Assembly (NCBI GenBank): GCA_034509735.1
Contig: JACGWO010000003.1
Location: 2,480,001-2,544,000 of the forward strand
Source: Sesamum alatum
Lineage: Eukaryota; Streptophyta; Magnoliopsida; Lamiales; Pedaliaceae
DNA: 64,000 bases
Reading direction: 5' to 3'
Shown in pieces: positions 1 to 11,755 of this stretch (positions are counted from its first letter, which is position 1; every line of letters starts with the position of its first letter). The notes under the pieces were generated by a model, which was given only the letters and a program-made list of their open reading frames with translations, did no database searches and was not told where the DNA came from. A program made the position numbers and the translations under genes.

Positions 1-780
1 ACCTAAGTGTCGATCTGTCCTTTACTAAACGCCGCAAGGGAAACCTTCCCTTCTGTTCAGTTACAATGCAACAGACTTTAGGGACAAGACTCAGAGCATT
101 TGTGAGACTCAACTATCAATACCTTTTGACGGGAGATAGATCCTTTCTTGGAAACTACTGTCACTCTGTTCACCGGAGCCGCACTAGACATGGCTTATGA
201 CTACTCAAGTGCTTCTTAGCAATCTCTCACGATATCTAAGACACAGCCCTGATATACAGGTAAACTCAGCAGTTCCTCAAGTCAAAGGACTTGCCTGTAC
301 TGTTGGAACCGGGAACACACGTCATACTTAGCCGACCCTACTCAAGGTCCTCCGCAAGACGGTTCCCGCGAGTCACCTCAGTAAGCTGCTACCTAGCAGG
401 CCAACCCACAACACTGCTTAGACGACCCTCGTCACCCGTCGATGAAATACGACAGCAGATGCTTAGTGCAAATCTCATGGGGAATCTCGGTACCCATTTT
501 CGAGATTCCTTGACTTGGAGATTTCCGGACTGATTCGGCGGGACTGATTTCATGGACCTATCTCCAAGCGTAGTCCCAGTCCCCGAAATGTGGTTTCAGT
601 CCGTGGGCTTTATTTGCGTAGTGAATAGAAATATAAAGCAGATAAATTGAACACAAACAAAGTAAATGCCTAATGAATTTCACTTCCTATTCATTAATGA
701 TTTATCAAATCCTTGAAATTGTTCAGACATAGGTTACAATTCACCTACCAAGATTGGCTACATGGTCACCTATTCTAACA
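1..780 (-). repeat. Copia LTR (A/B/C family), partial
   Basis: This is the right-hand part of a long copia LTR in minus orientation. It ends with the family terminus TTCTAACA at 773-780, which is the complement of the LTR start TGTTAGAA. It matches LTRs elsewhere in the window, for example 4970-5729 and 23360-24153. The base after 780 is not the polypurine tract seen after 3' LTRs (ATCTCCCACTT). It is therefore either the outer end of a 5' LTR whose element lies left of the window, or a solo LTR. Candidate TSD is AACAG at 781-785, which cannot be checked without the left flank. Confidence 0.9.
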
Positions 781-1740
781 AACAGAACACGGCCTGGCCA
801 TGTTCCACGACATGGTCGTGTCGGAGCTCGGCGCAGAAATGCACGAGAACACGGTCCGACCGTGTTTGTGCTACACAGGGTGTGTTCTCCACTTGGAAAC
901 AGAATCGTTTGGAATTTTCTGCCTTTTACTCCACTAAGACTATAAACGGAGGAACTGGGGGCGTGAAAAATGAGGTTGGAATGCATGTACAAGGTTTGAA
1001 GAGACACAAAGAAGTCAGGGTAGCTTCAAGACAGCTAGGACGATTGGATTACAGTTCTTCCTAATACTTTATTCTTTTTAGCACTTTGCTTGATGTATTG
1101 TCCGAAATATTTATTTTGCTTCTTCGTTAACTTTATGGCTGAGTACAACTCTTGTTCTAGGATCATGTTGAACCCTTTGATAGATTAATGAATTTATTCC
1201 AATTTTCTTTTTCTATATCATGTGAATTGATCCGATTTAATTTTCGAGCACTTATTTATCTTGTGAATATGTTGGCCATGTGTTTGTATGTTTTAAACAT
1301 CGAGTGAAGTACTGAAAGGTGAAATTTCATGTTATAAAGTCGGAGATTAAACCTAGGAATTAACCCCATAAGTATGCTTAATTTCTATGAGGATCTCATA
1401 AATTGTCATGATATCAATGGGTTTGATTTAATTAGATTTCCATGAAAATAGGTAGATTAATTAATCAAATACGGCTTTTCACATACTTGAAAAAGGATGG
1501 TAACGACATTAAGACAATTTCCTTCAGATTAATCACATTGTGTAGAATAGGGTTCTTGATAGGTTTGTTAATTGATCACTACGGGGATACTTGATTCTAG
1601 ACTAACACGTCTTATTATTTATCCTCTCGCGTCAATTTACCTGATTTTCCATTCCAATCAATCATCTCACTTGTATATCTTGGTTTGATAATCAAAATTG
1701 CATAAATCTAGTAATCACAATAGTCCCTGTGGCATCGATA
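781..1740 (+). repeat. Probable gypsy-type LTR remnant
   Basis: No coding sequence was recognised. The stretch 785-900 is rich in imperfect palindromes of the ACACGG...CCGTGT type often seen in plant gypsy LTRs. A TATA-like TATAAAC occurs at 941-947. The far end, near 1722-1745, has the phrase AGTCCCTGTGGCATCGATA, which resembles the end of Tat/Athila-type LTRs. The left end is cut by the copia LTR ending at 780, and the right boundary with the CACTA coding remnant near 1742 is not sharp. Family assignment is inference. Confidence 0.4.
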
Positions 1741-1741
1741 T

Positions 1742-2016
1742 CTTGAGTGCACTGGCGGTTTTGGCTCATCACATGCGAAGTGCAATTATAATATCCCAGC
1801 ATAAACTCTCAGCTATATAAGTTAAAATTGACATCGTCAGGTGTTCTGAACCTTCTATTTTTGCACTTCTAATACGGACACCTAATCTTATCTCTATCCA
1901 TATGTCTACACTGACACTGAGCCCATTCTATGAAAGTCTTAACATCATCCTCAAACTCTGGCGTAAGACCCGCACTATTCGGGACGTTCTTGTCATACAT
2001 CCATTTTGTCAATTGC
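1742..2016 (-). pseudogene. CACTA transposase N-terminus (transposase-associated domain), broken
   Basis: Read on the minus strand from about 2016, the translation has the hallmarks of the transposase-associated domain at the N-terminus of En/Spm (CACTA) TNP2 proteins: WMYDKN, then GLTPEFEDDVKTFIEWA, then MDRDKIRCP. An in-frame TAG at 1869-1871 replaces the expected Cys of CPC. The same frame continues with KCKNRRF, TPDDV and GYYNCTSH, all typical of this domain, with another stop (TGA) at 1809-1811. Similarity fades near 1742, so the catalytic part is missing or lies beyond the gypsy remnant. The upstream 5' part of this element lies across the Athila insertion at 43624-44369. In an intact element this protein binds the subterminal repeats and cuts the ends. 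Here it is dead. Confidence 0.75.
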
Positions 2017-2222
2017 CTTAAAATGATGATCACTATATATACGCAGACATATATATATATATATGCATAATTATAATTCAACCTATAAAAATAACAAAAC
2101 TATAATACTTATACAACTTTTTGTTTAACAAAAAGGGTTCGAGTTGTTACCTGGTCAACCAACTCAAGAGATCAACAATAGCTGTTCCAACTGACGTAAT
2201 TCTACCCGATCAAGTGTATCTG
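2017..2222 (-). mobile_element. CACTA element, stretch between coding remnant and Athila insertion
   Basis: This short noncoding piece includes a (TA)n run at about 2047-2064. It abuts the Athila LTR at 2223. The last five bases, ATCTG (2218-2222), match ATTTG at 43624-43628 in four of five positions, as expected for a slightly decayed 5-bp TSD of the Athila insertion. Confidence 0.6.
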
Positions 2223-3525
2223 TGATGAGTGTCCAAATGACCATGATTTTAGTAGTGTTTTTAACCATCTTTTTATATTGAATTAAGCCTAAATCATGTG
2301 AATTTTGGTGTTTGCAGCTAAAAAGGTGTTTATGGTATGAGGATTGAAGAAATGAAGCCAAACAAGTAAAAAACGTATCCAAAATTCTGGAGAAGAAAAT
2401 ACCATGACAAACTTGCATTTTTCACTAGACGTGCCCATGTCTAGTGCGGCGAACAAGCCAGCGAAATGAAGAGAAGATGGGCGAATTTTCTGGAGAGAAG
2501 TTGATTCATACAAGGATCACAATAACTTTGGAAAGTTAGAATCCTCCTTTCTTGAGGAATTTCAATGGGGTTAAGAGATTTAGTCAAATTAGGACTTAGA
2601 GTTATAATAGGAATCTACCTTTTTGGTATCCAAATTTATTAGGATTTTAACTAGTATAAATAGGAGATATAATTGAAGACATGGACCATCTATTATTCTC
2701 TGCACTTTATTTTATAAAATTCTCTCTTTTTTTGATGTGTCTTCCATTAGCATGCTAGGCTAATTCTTTATTTTTCGGTTAAAGTTACGGTGATTGCTTG
2801 ATTCATGCATGTTGTGAGATCTACTTTATGCTTCATACTTTTGTTCATGTGGATATTTGTGTTGTTCTCTGTGCTTTTATCACGAATAATCTGATTTATA
2901 AATGGGAAGGCCAATTGTTCATTGTCAAGAATATTCGCTAGCTAATTAGATTTGCAAATCCGTAATTGTTTGTTAGTCTGATACTTAGTGGCAACACAGC
3001 ATAATTTATCATGTCGTAGTGGTCGGTTATGTTGTGGGGAATGCACAATCTAGCCTAAATGAGTCCTCGTAGGAATTTGTTGATTAGAACTAGGCCTTTC
3101 GAATTGTTAATGTTGTTGATAGATTAAATCTTGAGGACATTCCCAGGGTTGTCTATTGATTAGGGAATTAGCCAACGGACGTTCCTTGGCTAATGACACG
3201 GTAAGGAAAGGTGAGGTCGTTAGGTCGTACCAATGGCCATAACTAGTTTATCTATTTTGTACGATTGTCATCTTTGCATCTATGATCAACTGCAGAATCA
3301 AGTATTACCTATCTTCAACTGGAAATCTGTTCTCATATTTTATTCATCCTTTCGAATTTATCTCATAGTTAATTAGTATCTTTTATTCAAAAACACCCCC
3401 CCCCTCTTTTATTTTACTTTCACTCGAAGGATTAATTTAGAACCAATCTCTGTGGATTCGACCCTACTCACTACATCTACAAGTTATTGTGTAGGAATTA
3501 TTTTTGGTGAATTCGATAGTCATCA
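2223..3525 (+). repeat. Athila-like 5' LTR
   Basis: This 1303-bp LTR begins TGATGAGTGTCC and ends GATAGTCATCA. It is near-identical by eye to 42320-43623. The inverted ends TGATGAGT and a degenerate ACTCATCA are visible, and better preserved in the 3' copy. It contains a TATA box at 2655-2662 and a C-run near 3398-3407. Confidence 0.95.
2655..2662 (+). promoter_or_regulatory. TATA box of Athila-like 5' LTR
   Basis: TATAAATA occurs at 2655-2662 and at the matching place in the 3' LTR (42752-42759). In LTR retrotransposons this is the U3 promoter driving the genomic transcript. The assignment rests on motif and conservation only. Confidence 0.6.
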
Positions 3526-3530
3526 AATTT

Positions 3531-3549
3531 TGGCGCTGTTGCCGAGGAT
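3531..3549 (+). other. Primer binding site of Athila-like element
   Basis: Five bases after the LTR end is TGGCGCTGTTGCCGAGGAT, a close variant of the TGGCGCCGTTGCCGGGGAT site used by plant Athila/Tat elements, where a tRNA 3' end primes minus-strand DNA synthesis. The differences fit decay. Confidence 0.8.
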
Positions 3550-3604
3550 TAGTGCTTTAAAATTAATTTCTTCCTAGTTACTTACTATCGTTATTTGTTT
3601 TTCA

Positions 3605-3738
3605 TGCCACGATCTTCCGTGTAGGTGAACTTGAATTTGAACCCGAAGTCGAGAAGACTGCACAGACACTTCAGAAGGAAACCAAGCAACGAACCGAAGA
3701 GGCCTCCAGCTCTTCCACTTCAGTCACTGAAACAGAGC
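3605..3738 (+). pseudogene. Athila-like gag, N-terminal fragment
   Basis: An open frame runs up to the copia A insertion and continues in the same frame at 35458 when the insertion and one TSD copy are disregarded. The translated stretch is acidic and Ser/Thr-rich, ending in a run of Ser and SVTET. It lies about 55 bp after the primer site, as expected for the start of an Athila polyprotein. The exact start codon is uncertain. A possible ATG at about 3604 is in a different frame and meets a stop quickly. Confidence 0.5.
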
Positions 3739-5729
3739 TGAAAGCCTAGCAAAGGCGCGTGGATTGGCCCGGGAGTAGTGCGATTGCGGAAGCGCAGTAT
3801 AATAAAATTTGCAAGAATTTAAACATGCTATGAACGAGATTAAAATAAATACGTTCAAGGGTGTTCCCTTGAATCTTTCGGGCATTCAGTGTATCTCATG
3901 AATAATAAAACATACAAAAGTTTCATGGAGGCCATAGGGTTTAAAGAAAAAGGGGCGAAAACATTAAACCGGAAACCTACCGGTTGTCGTTTTCGACTTC
4001 AAACCGCTACTCGCGTTGTTCCCCGTTTTGCTCCAAAATCTCGAGTTTGAGACCCTCTAATTCGTACACGCAATCCGTCCATGTATCTTGATCCTCGTGC
4101 TAGCGAAAGAACAAGTGTATGTTTATTTGGAGAGGACGGATTGATCAAACGCTATTTGATTAACGAGATCAACCCTCCTTAAAGTTCAATTGTAAAACAA
4201 AAGAACATAAAAGAGTTTCTTGGGAAAGAGAGAGGAGAGTGCGGCCGAGAGAGAGAGAGGAGGGAGCCGAGTGGTGTGTGTTTGTGTGTGCTTCAAGTTT
4301 TCACCATCCCTTCCAAAGTGAAGAGTTAGGAATATTTATAGAGGAGGAATCCTATTCCTCTTCTAATTCCAACTCTTTGGAAGACTCCACATGGAATAGG
4401 ATATGACCTAGTCAAATCCTAGTCAACTTCTAGTTTCTTGGTCAAACCAATCCTAGCCATTGACTTCTCTCTTTAATCTCAACCATTGATTAATTTAATG
4501 GAATATTTAAATCTCATTTAAATAATCCAAAGGGCAACAAATAAATATATTAAATATAAATACTTATTTTAAGCCCATTGAATTAATCTTCAATAAATCT
4601 AATTTATTAGATAAATTCCTTTCATCTAATAAAAGGAATTAATTTTCCCAAGAAAAGAAGGACCCGATTAAATCTAATTTAATCGTTCCATCTCTCTCCA
4701 AATATATAATTCTAAATTCAATGCGTTATGTATGGGGATTGTGTGTGACTCTTTAGGTTCACCTTCAGCTAGACTTGGTTGGATTCCTAGAATCCGTCTG
4801 TTACCATGGGTGGCCGTCTAGCAACGATCCATGGCACTAGATACTAGATGAATATGCGTGGGGATGAACATTTAGGCTCTACAGTACATCTATCCTTCCG
4901 TCTACGGTCTCATCACTTAGGGTCTAGGGCACGGATACGTAGGTACCCATCTTGGACCTAAGTGTCGGTATGTCCTATACCAAAGGCCACAGGGAATCCT
5001 TCCCTTCTGTTCAGTTACTGTGGCCACAGATTTAGAGACACGACACAGAGTATTGTGAGACACTACTGTCAACACTCTTGACACGAGACAAATCCTTTCT
5101 TGGAAACTACTGTCACGTTGCACACCGTGGCTGCACTAGATACGGCTTATGACTACTCAACTGTATTTTGGCAATCTCTCACCATACCTAAGATGCAGTC
5201 TCGATGTACAGGTAAACTCAGCAATTCCTCAAGTCAAAGGATTGACCTGTACCGTTGGAACCAGGAACTCACGTCATACCTAGCCGACCCTACTCAAGGT
5301 CCTCCGTAAGACGGTTCCCGTTAGTCACCTGTCAGCCGCTCCCCAGCAGGGTGACCTACTAACACTGTTTAGACGACCCTCGTCACCCGTCGATGAAACA
5401 CGACAGAAGATGCTTAGTCAAGTCTCAAGTGGATTCTCGGTACCCATTTTCGAGATTCCTTGACTTGGAGTTTTTCAAACTGATTCGGCGGAACTAATTT
5501 CATGGACCTACCTCCAAGCGTAGTCCCAGTCCCCGAAATGTGATCTCTGTCTGTAGGCTTTGTTTGTGTAGCGAACAGTTATAAAGCAGTTAAAGTGAAC
5601 ACAGACAAAGTATGTGCCAAATGAATTTCACTTTCTTATTCATCAAGGTTTTATTAAAGCTTTGAAATTGTTTAGACATAGGTTACAATTCGCCTAACAA
5701 GATTGGCTTCATGGTCACCTATTCTAACA
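3739..5729 (-). repeat. Copia A 3' LTR
   Basis: This intact 1991-bp LTR runs on the plus strand from TGAAAGCC to TTCTAACA, so in sense it runs TGTTAGAA to GGCTTTCA. The TATA box on the minus strand is at 4334-4341. It differs from the 5' LTR by scattered substitutions, of the order of 4-5 percent by eye, mostly in the first 160 bases. Confidence 0.95.
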
Positions 5730-5740
5730 ATCTCCCACTT
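5730..5740 (-). other. Copia A polypurine tract
   Basis: On the minus strand AAGTGGGAGAT directly precedes the 3' LTR start TGTTAGAA. The same tract occurs in B (15023-15033) and C (24154-24164). It primes plus-strand DNA synthesis. Confidence 0.85.
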
Positions 5741-5817
5741 GACCTCTAAAGCCAATAACCCATATGCCTAATTCCCATCTTCTCAAGATGTTCCGTATGA
5801 GCGCTCGGCGACATAGG

Positions 5818-7614
5818 CTATGTCAGTGGATCTGGTGTGTCGTCTGCTGAGTTGACTCGGTCCATCCGAACGTCACCTCTTCCTACCATTTCTCTTAGAA
5901 GGTGGTAGCGTCTAAGAATGTTTTTGGATCGATGATGAGATTTCGGTTCCTTTGCTTGCGCTATGGCTCCGTTGTTATCACAAAAGATGACTATGGGCTC
6001 CGCAATGCTAGGCACCACACCCAACTCTTGGATATAGTTTCTCATCCAAACCGCTTCTTTGGTAGCTTCTGAAGCTGCTATGTATTCGGCCTCAGTGGTG
6101 GAATCAGCAGTGGTTGCTTGCTTGGAACTTTTTCATGCTACCACTCCTCTATTGAGCCTGAATACATAACCTGATTGAGACTTGGCATCATCGTCATCTG
6201 CCTGGAAGCTAGCATCGCTAAAGCCTTCCAGGATCAGTTCTCCATTGCCATAGACTAAGAACATTTCCTTAGTCCTCCGTAGGTACTTAAGGATGCTCTT
6301 GACCGCATTCCAATGTGCCTCTCCTGCACAAGACTGATATCTGCTCGTTACACATAAGGCATAAGAGATGTCAGGTCCTCTGTAGTGGACCGCATATTGG
6401 ATGCTCCCTACGGCAGAAGCATAGGGAACGATTTTCATCTTTTCAAGTTCCTCATCAGTCTGCGGAGACTGTTTCTTGGACAACTTGATCCCATGCCCAA
6501 TAGGAAGGAATCCTCGTTTGGAGTTGTCCATGCGAAACCTTTTCAAGACTTTCTCTATATACGAGTTTTGGGTTAGTCCCAACATTGTTTTAGATCTGTC
6601 CCTGACAATCTGGATGCCAAGAATGTAGGAGGCTTCACCCAAATTCTTCATGGAGAACTGAGTTGATAACCTTGCTTTTGTGTTACCCAACATTCTAATG
6701 TCATTTCCCATGAACAGAATGTCATCCATATAAAGCACTAGGAACACTATAGAGCTCCCACTGACCTTCTTGTATACAAAAGGGTCGGATTCATTTTTGG
6801 TGAAATCATAGCCGCGTATGACTTCGTCAAAGCGAATGTTCCAACTTCGGGATGCTTGTTTGAGGCCATAGATGGACTTTTGGAGACGACAGACTTTCTG
6901 TTCTTCTCCTGTGATCATGAAACCCTCCGCCTGATCCATGTAGATCTCTTCCTCAACGAAACTATTGAGGAAGGCCATTTTCACGTCCATCTGCCATATC
7001 TCATAGTCATACCATGCTGCAATGGCAAGAAAGATCCGAATGGATTTAGCCATGGCTACTTGCAAATAGGTGTCCTCAAAATCGACCCCCGGTCGTTGAG
7101 TGTACCCTTTTGCTACTAGCCTAGCCTTGAAGGTTGTGACTTCTCCATCAATGCCAAGTTTGCACTTATAGAACCATTTACAGCCAACTAGCTTAACCCC
7201 TTTGGGTGGGTCTACAAGTGTCCAGACTTGGTTCTCATTCATTGAGTCCATTTCGGTTTTCATGGCCTCAGGCCATCTCCCGGAGTCGATGTCAGACATC
7301 GCTTCCCCGTAAGTCTTAGGATCCTTATCCAATAGACTGGTCGTGTTTAGAAAGCCATATCTCATGGGAGATCGAGACTCTCTAGCTGACCTACGGAAAA
7401 CGGGAACGTCAGTGGTGACTGTGGGCGCTGACTGTATGGGAGCCGGCGGTTCAGGTACCGGGGCTGGCTCTTCCTGAGGTCGTTCTTCATGCCTAGCATG
7501 CTGAACTTCTCGAGGTTGATCAGCCTTCTGGGTCTCTATCCTGAATCCTCTAAGTGAGGAATGTGCGGCTTCCATTGATGACTGGTTTGAATCACTTGAC
7601 TCCTCAAGGATCAC
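5818..7614 (-). pseudogene. Copia A reverse transcriptase and RNase H, with stops
   Basis: This is the C-terminal half of the polyprotein. RT begins near 7330 with VWTLVDPPKG, then KARLVAKGYTQ, the catalytic motif WQMDVK (codon for Asp at 6985-6987) and the second catalytic motif YMDD at 6721-6732, where sibling C has YVDD. RNase H follows, with GFSDAS near 6210 and CDNNGAIAQAK in the lower part. A stop (TGA in place of Trp) lies at 6133-6135. The same frame resumes and runs to a second stop (TAG in place of Lys) at 5818, so the last part of RNase H is lost. A third stop in the linker upstream (about 7625) separates it from integrase. These are substitutions, not frameshifts. The protein would copy RNA to DNA in virus-like particles. 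Confidence 0.9.
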
Positions 7615-7731
7615 TTCATCAGGTTAGATATCCTCTGGAAAACCTTGTTCCAAGAATACTACGTTCCTTGAAACAAATACCTTTTGTTCCAATGGGTCAT
7701 AGAAATAGTAACATGCAATTTCTTTGGGGTA

Positions 7732-8616
7732 TCAAATGAACCTGCATAAACTAGACTTTGATTCTAGCTTGTCTCCCACTAGCTTCTTGACGTATGCAGG
7801 GCTACCCGACACTTTCAAGTAGTTGTAGGACGCAGGCATGTCGTGCCATATCTCATATGGCGTTTGGGTCAATATACTGGTTGTCGCCAAGTTTAACAAC
7901 TTGGCCGCAGTCTCCAATGCGTAGCCTCAAAATGACAAGGGCAATTTGGTAAAACTCATCGTGGATCGGACCATGTCCAATAGGGTTCGATTCCTCCTTT
8001 CAGAGACCCCATTTAACTGTGGTGTCCCGGGAGGTGTCCATTCAGAGATTATACCATTTTTTTTAAGATAATTAAGGAACTCAGTACTAAGGTACTCTCC
8101 ACCTCGGTCTGACCGTAGGACTTTAATTTTGCCGCCGATTTGGTTCTCAACTTCAAGTCTGAATTTTTTAAACCTCTCAAGAGCTTCAGACTTGTACCTC
8201 ATCAGGTATACATAACCATACCGTGAATGATCATCGGTGAAGGTTATGAAGTAGGGGAACCCACCTCGGGCTTGCGTCCTTAGTGGTCCACATACGTCTG
8301 TGCGGACCAAGTCCAACAGACCTGTGGCAAGCCTGCTTTGTCCTACAAAGGGCTTCTTGGTCATTTTCCCTGTGAGACAGGATTCGCAAGTTGGTAGCTC
8401 ACTCAAGTCCCCTACCTCTAGGTTCTTTGAGTCTACCAATTTCTTCAACCTATCTTGGTAAATGTGACCTAGCCTTGCGTGCCACAGTTGTGCATTCCCG
8501 TTATTATCTATTTTATGTTTGTGTTGAGCGTTTAGAACAAAGTTCGTTTGTTGTAAGATATAGAGGCCGTTATTAAGCGTACCAAGCAGATACCACACTT
8601 CATCAAATAAAAGCAA
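7732..8616 (-). pseudogene. Copia A integrase, with stops
   Basis: The zinc-binding part is visible as HARLGH then CESC with the spacing of the HHCC domain. The catalytic core follows: TDVCGPL (first Asp), TFTDDHSRYGYVYLM (second Asp region) and [14 protein letters not shown] (Glu). After the core there is a TGA stop at 7927, then the same frame continues with TPYEIWHDM, SPAYVKKL and another TGA at 7732. Both stops interrupt an otherwise conserved frame. The enzyme would insert the double-stranded DNA copy and produce the 5-bp TSDs seen around every family member here. It follows the protease on the same polyprotein, but a 7-bp deletion near 8590 shifts the frame between them. Confidence 0.9.
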
Positions 8617-9137
8617 TTTTTATTGATTATGAACTCATATCCACTATTGTCTAACAACGGGATGGAACTGATGTTTCCAATCTTGCTAAGTACATAATAA
8701 ACTTGCTCTAATTCTATACTAATACGATCACTAACTACTAGAGTGGCGGATCCTACTGCTTCTGCCGAGAGGGCCTTGCTATTTCCAAGCTTTAGGACCA
8801 TATCCTCGCTACTCAGTTTTCTGCTTCTTTTCAGCACATGCAAATCATTGCAAATGTGAGCTCCACAGCCGGTATCTAATACCCAAGAGGCAGTGTTAGT
8901 AACCATATTAACCACAATAACAAAGATACCTTGTTTAGAGAAAAGTTTGGGACAATCCCTCTTCCAATGCCCTTTCTCACGGCAATAAATACATATGTCA
9001 TACCTTCGACTGTTGCTTTGAGTCAACCTTCCCCTTCCCTTTGCCTTTCCCCACTTTGGCAATGGGAACACTCTTAGTGTTGGTAGCTGCTTTGATGGCT
9101 TTTCCCTTTGCCTTCTTCCTTTTCCAATGTCTAGCAC
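8532..9137 (-). pseudogene. Copia A zinc knuckle and protease, frameshifted
   Basis: The zinc knuckle reads DICIYCREKGHWKRDC (CX2CX4HX4C) and is intact. The aspartic protease follows with WVLDTGCGAHICND, which holds the DTG active site, then AEAVGSATLVV. The frame leaves the polyprotein near 8590, where A has lost 7 bp relative to B and C, so the last residues are out of frame. At the upstream end the frame is joined to gag by a 2-bp deletion near 9003. The basic Lys/Arg/Gly-rich stretch just before the knuckle is read out of frame at 9010-9137. Confidence 0.85.
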
Positions 9138-9790
9138 CCTTGCCTTTCATTTTGGAAGTCGAAGCTTCTCCAAACAATACTGACGGTGTAGACTTTTTGG
9201 TCGTTGCCTCGTATTGCACCAACATATTGATTAACTCATGAATACCCTTAGCAAGTGTGTTCATGTTGTAGTTAACAATGTTAACTAGTCGAAGGAGGGT
9301 GGGAGAGACTAAAGGATCACATCTATGTACGTCTCGTTATCGAGCCCTGCCTTAAGGTCCTTGAGCTTTTCCACCAAGGTAAGCATCTTGACCCCATGTC
9401 TTGTACAGAGGACCCTTCGGTCATTTTAGTTCCAAAGAATGCCTTTGTCGCAACATACCTAGTATGCCGGTCCGAGACTGCATAGCAATCCTTTAGGCGA
9501 GCCATTATGCAAGGAACATCGTCTAGGCTTTCATACAGCTTCTGAATCTCATTTGTCATAGAGGCAAGTATGACGCTACGGACTCCCCAGTTATCCTTAT
9601 GCCAAGTCTCGAACGTCTCACGTTCTTCTGGCATGGATCCTTCCAGTAAGGTCCTAGGGAACGACTCATCCATGACATAGCCTTAGTTCTCTTAATCGAG
9701 GACTATCCTCAGATTGCACAACCAGTCATTGTAATTGGTTCCATTAAACTTGTTGGTCTCAAGTATGGTTGATGATGGGTTCGTAGACAT
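9001..9790 (-). pseudogene. Copia A gag, broken
   Basis: The likely start is the ATG at 9790-9788 (MSTNPSSTILETNKFNGTN), matching the same start in B (16989) and C (28194). The capsid-like region then reads YNDWL..LRIVLD, ERETFETWHKDN, MTNEIQKLYE and AFFGTKMTEG, as in UBN2/Retrotran-gag proteins of copia elements. Two stops near 9675-9690 replace a Tyr and a Gln. A frameshift near 9405 garbles the next about 35 residues. The end, from 9264, is the INMLVQYEATTKK region followed by a Lys/Gly-rich RNA-binding stretch. An N-terminal extension is open upstream to 9883, but the siblings support 9790. Confidence 0.85.
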
Positions 9791-10166
9791 TTTAAATCTA
9801 CATTTAAAGAACAGAACCACGATCAACAGAATTTTAAAAGACGAAAGTTTTAATAAAGAATTAAACGCTTGCACTTTAGTCATTTAATGCTCCCACTATT
9901 TATAGGAAAACACGATACTCTCAAATGTTATTTTCGGGAAAATCCTTTCCTAGTGGGCTTGGGATCCACAACGATTTTCCCATACCCCACTTTTACGATA
10001 CGCATGGGAAGAATCATATGGGAGGTATACCATACCATTCTTGTTCCACGAGATTTCCAAGATAATTGCCTCACCCTTTCACGTGATCCCGAGGACTCCA
10101 AGCGAATCACATTTTTTGGGCATTAGACCCGACCCAATCAACCGAATCATAGACCCACTGTTGCCT

Positions 10167-10262
10167 CCACGACTCGTGAGACAGGTAACAGCAGTCTACT
10201 CCTCGTTCATGACATAGTTTAGCTTCTTTTAAGCACGATAGTCGTGCCACGACTCGTGAGAC
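10167..10262 (-). repeat. Paired palindromic motif in copia A leader
   Basis: The 16-mer CCACGACTCGTGAGAC occurs twice, 80 bp apart. It contains the near-perfect palindrome CACGACTCGTG. The pair is retained in B (17365-17380 and 17444-17459) and in C (28571-28586 with one change, and 28650-28665). Confidence 0.8.
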
Positions 10263-11200
10263 CACACTATCGACCTAAATCAGCTTCCTCACTATGTCAT
10301 GGATGGAAGGCATGAATGGACTCATAGAGTCCAAGTCCATTTATCAAGGATCTAATATTTTGAACTTTGGTCCAACCAAGTAAGAGTTGAAAATGACCGA
10401 GATCCCATACACATACACATTCATCCATAATGCATAATTTAAAGTTTGCATCCCATAGCAATAATATGATAAATAAACCATTTATTCACCATAAAAGCCA
10501 CATGAAAAATTAAAGCCTAGCACGCCCCTGTTGGATGATCACAAGCCCGAATCCTATGCGACCCACTGAGCCCGCAATGGATCTATGGTCAATCTAGGGT
10601 TGGTCCTACACTATTACATTTAATAGCAACCCGATCAACATGTTGATGGGCCTTGGTCTCTTTTCTCCTTCAAATCTCCATGGAACGCCTTGGATCCTCC
10701 ATTCTGGGCTCTCCATGTGGACCATCCACCATCTCCACCAAATACATAAAATAAAATCCTCACTCCTATACTACTCTCATTACATATGTAAAATGAAACC
10801 CCAGCGAAAACCCGGGGGGAGTACAATAGGAGGGAGATAGAATGCCTTATTATTTCAAGGCAACTAGAAGAGGAGAAGGAGAAAGTAAAAGAGGCACACA
10901 GGCCAACACAAATTTAAACCATACATTCGTTCTAGGGCTCGTGATCATCCGTTCTCAATAAACACACATAATTACATGATATCCAATCACATAGACATAT
11001 GTACATAATCCATGATATCCAATCACATCATCCCATGATAAAGAAACGAGTTATGTATGAAAACATGGTACAACGTTGGCAATATCCTTTCTCATTTAAG
11101 AAGACCCTTCCTCATTATTTGAAGGAACAGATGCAAAATTAAATAAACCCAATTTTTCAGAATTATCCAAAAAATTAAACAACAAGAAAAACATAAATAA

Positions 11201-11755
11201 TCAACCGGCCGCCGCCACCGGCGGCGCCTGTTGGCACACACAGGCCAGCATGCCTGACCTGCTGTCCATACGCGCGCAAGGCACGCCTGACAGGGAGCGT
11301 GCGCGCCGGCCCCTGCCTGCTCACCCCTACGCCTAGTCGGCTATGCTACGCACGCTGGCGCGCGCTGGTGGGGCTGCCGCGCGTAGGCACCTCTGCCCAC
11401 CCATGCCACCCTGTTGTGCCGCCTGCGTGCGTATCCTACGCGCAGGCCGCGCGCGCGCAGATTTTGTTGTCTGCCTGCATGCACGCCTGGCGGTGCTGCC
11501 TCATGTGCGCGTGCGCGCACGACCTCCCTGGCCGTGCACCAGCCGCGCAAGCACTCCGACGCACTGCCAGCCTGCGCGCACACCCGGCCATGTGTCTGCG
11601 CTTGGCGTCCGGCTGCGTGCATGCCGACCGTAGATCCATGCGCGCTGTGCGCACCTGGCGGGGCTGCCGCGCGCAGGCTCCTCTGCGTGCGCACATGTGC
11701 CTCCTAAGCGCACTGCTTGCGCGGTAAGCCGTCGGCTGGCCGCGTGTGACATTTT
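11201..11755. other. GC-rich, CpG-rich island in copia A leader
   Basis: About 550 bp are dominated by GCGCGC, TGCGCG and CCTGCC-like words, in sharp contrast to AT-rich flanks. It starts about 200 bp after the primer site in the sense of the element. Islands of the same make-up sit at the same place in B (20505-21005) and C (29695-30325). Open frames on both strands are a by-product of base composition. Modules such as GGCTGCCGCGCG plus AGGC recur inside. Confidence 0.8.

Noticed and set aside
11299..11727. Long open frames on both strands in the GC islands (also at 20480-21066 and 29646-30439)
   Set aside because: Several frames are open at once in the same place, the products are Ala/Arg/Cys-rich low-complexity strings, and the three copies do not share one reading frame. 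This is expected from GC-rich sequence poor in stop codons.
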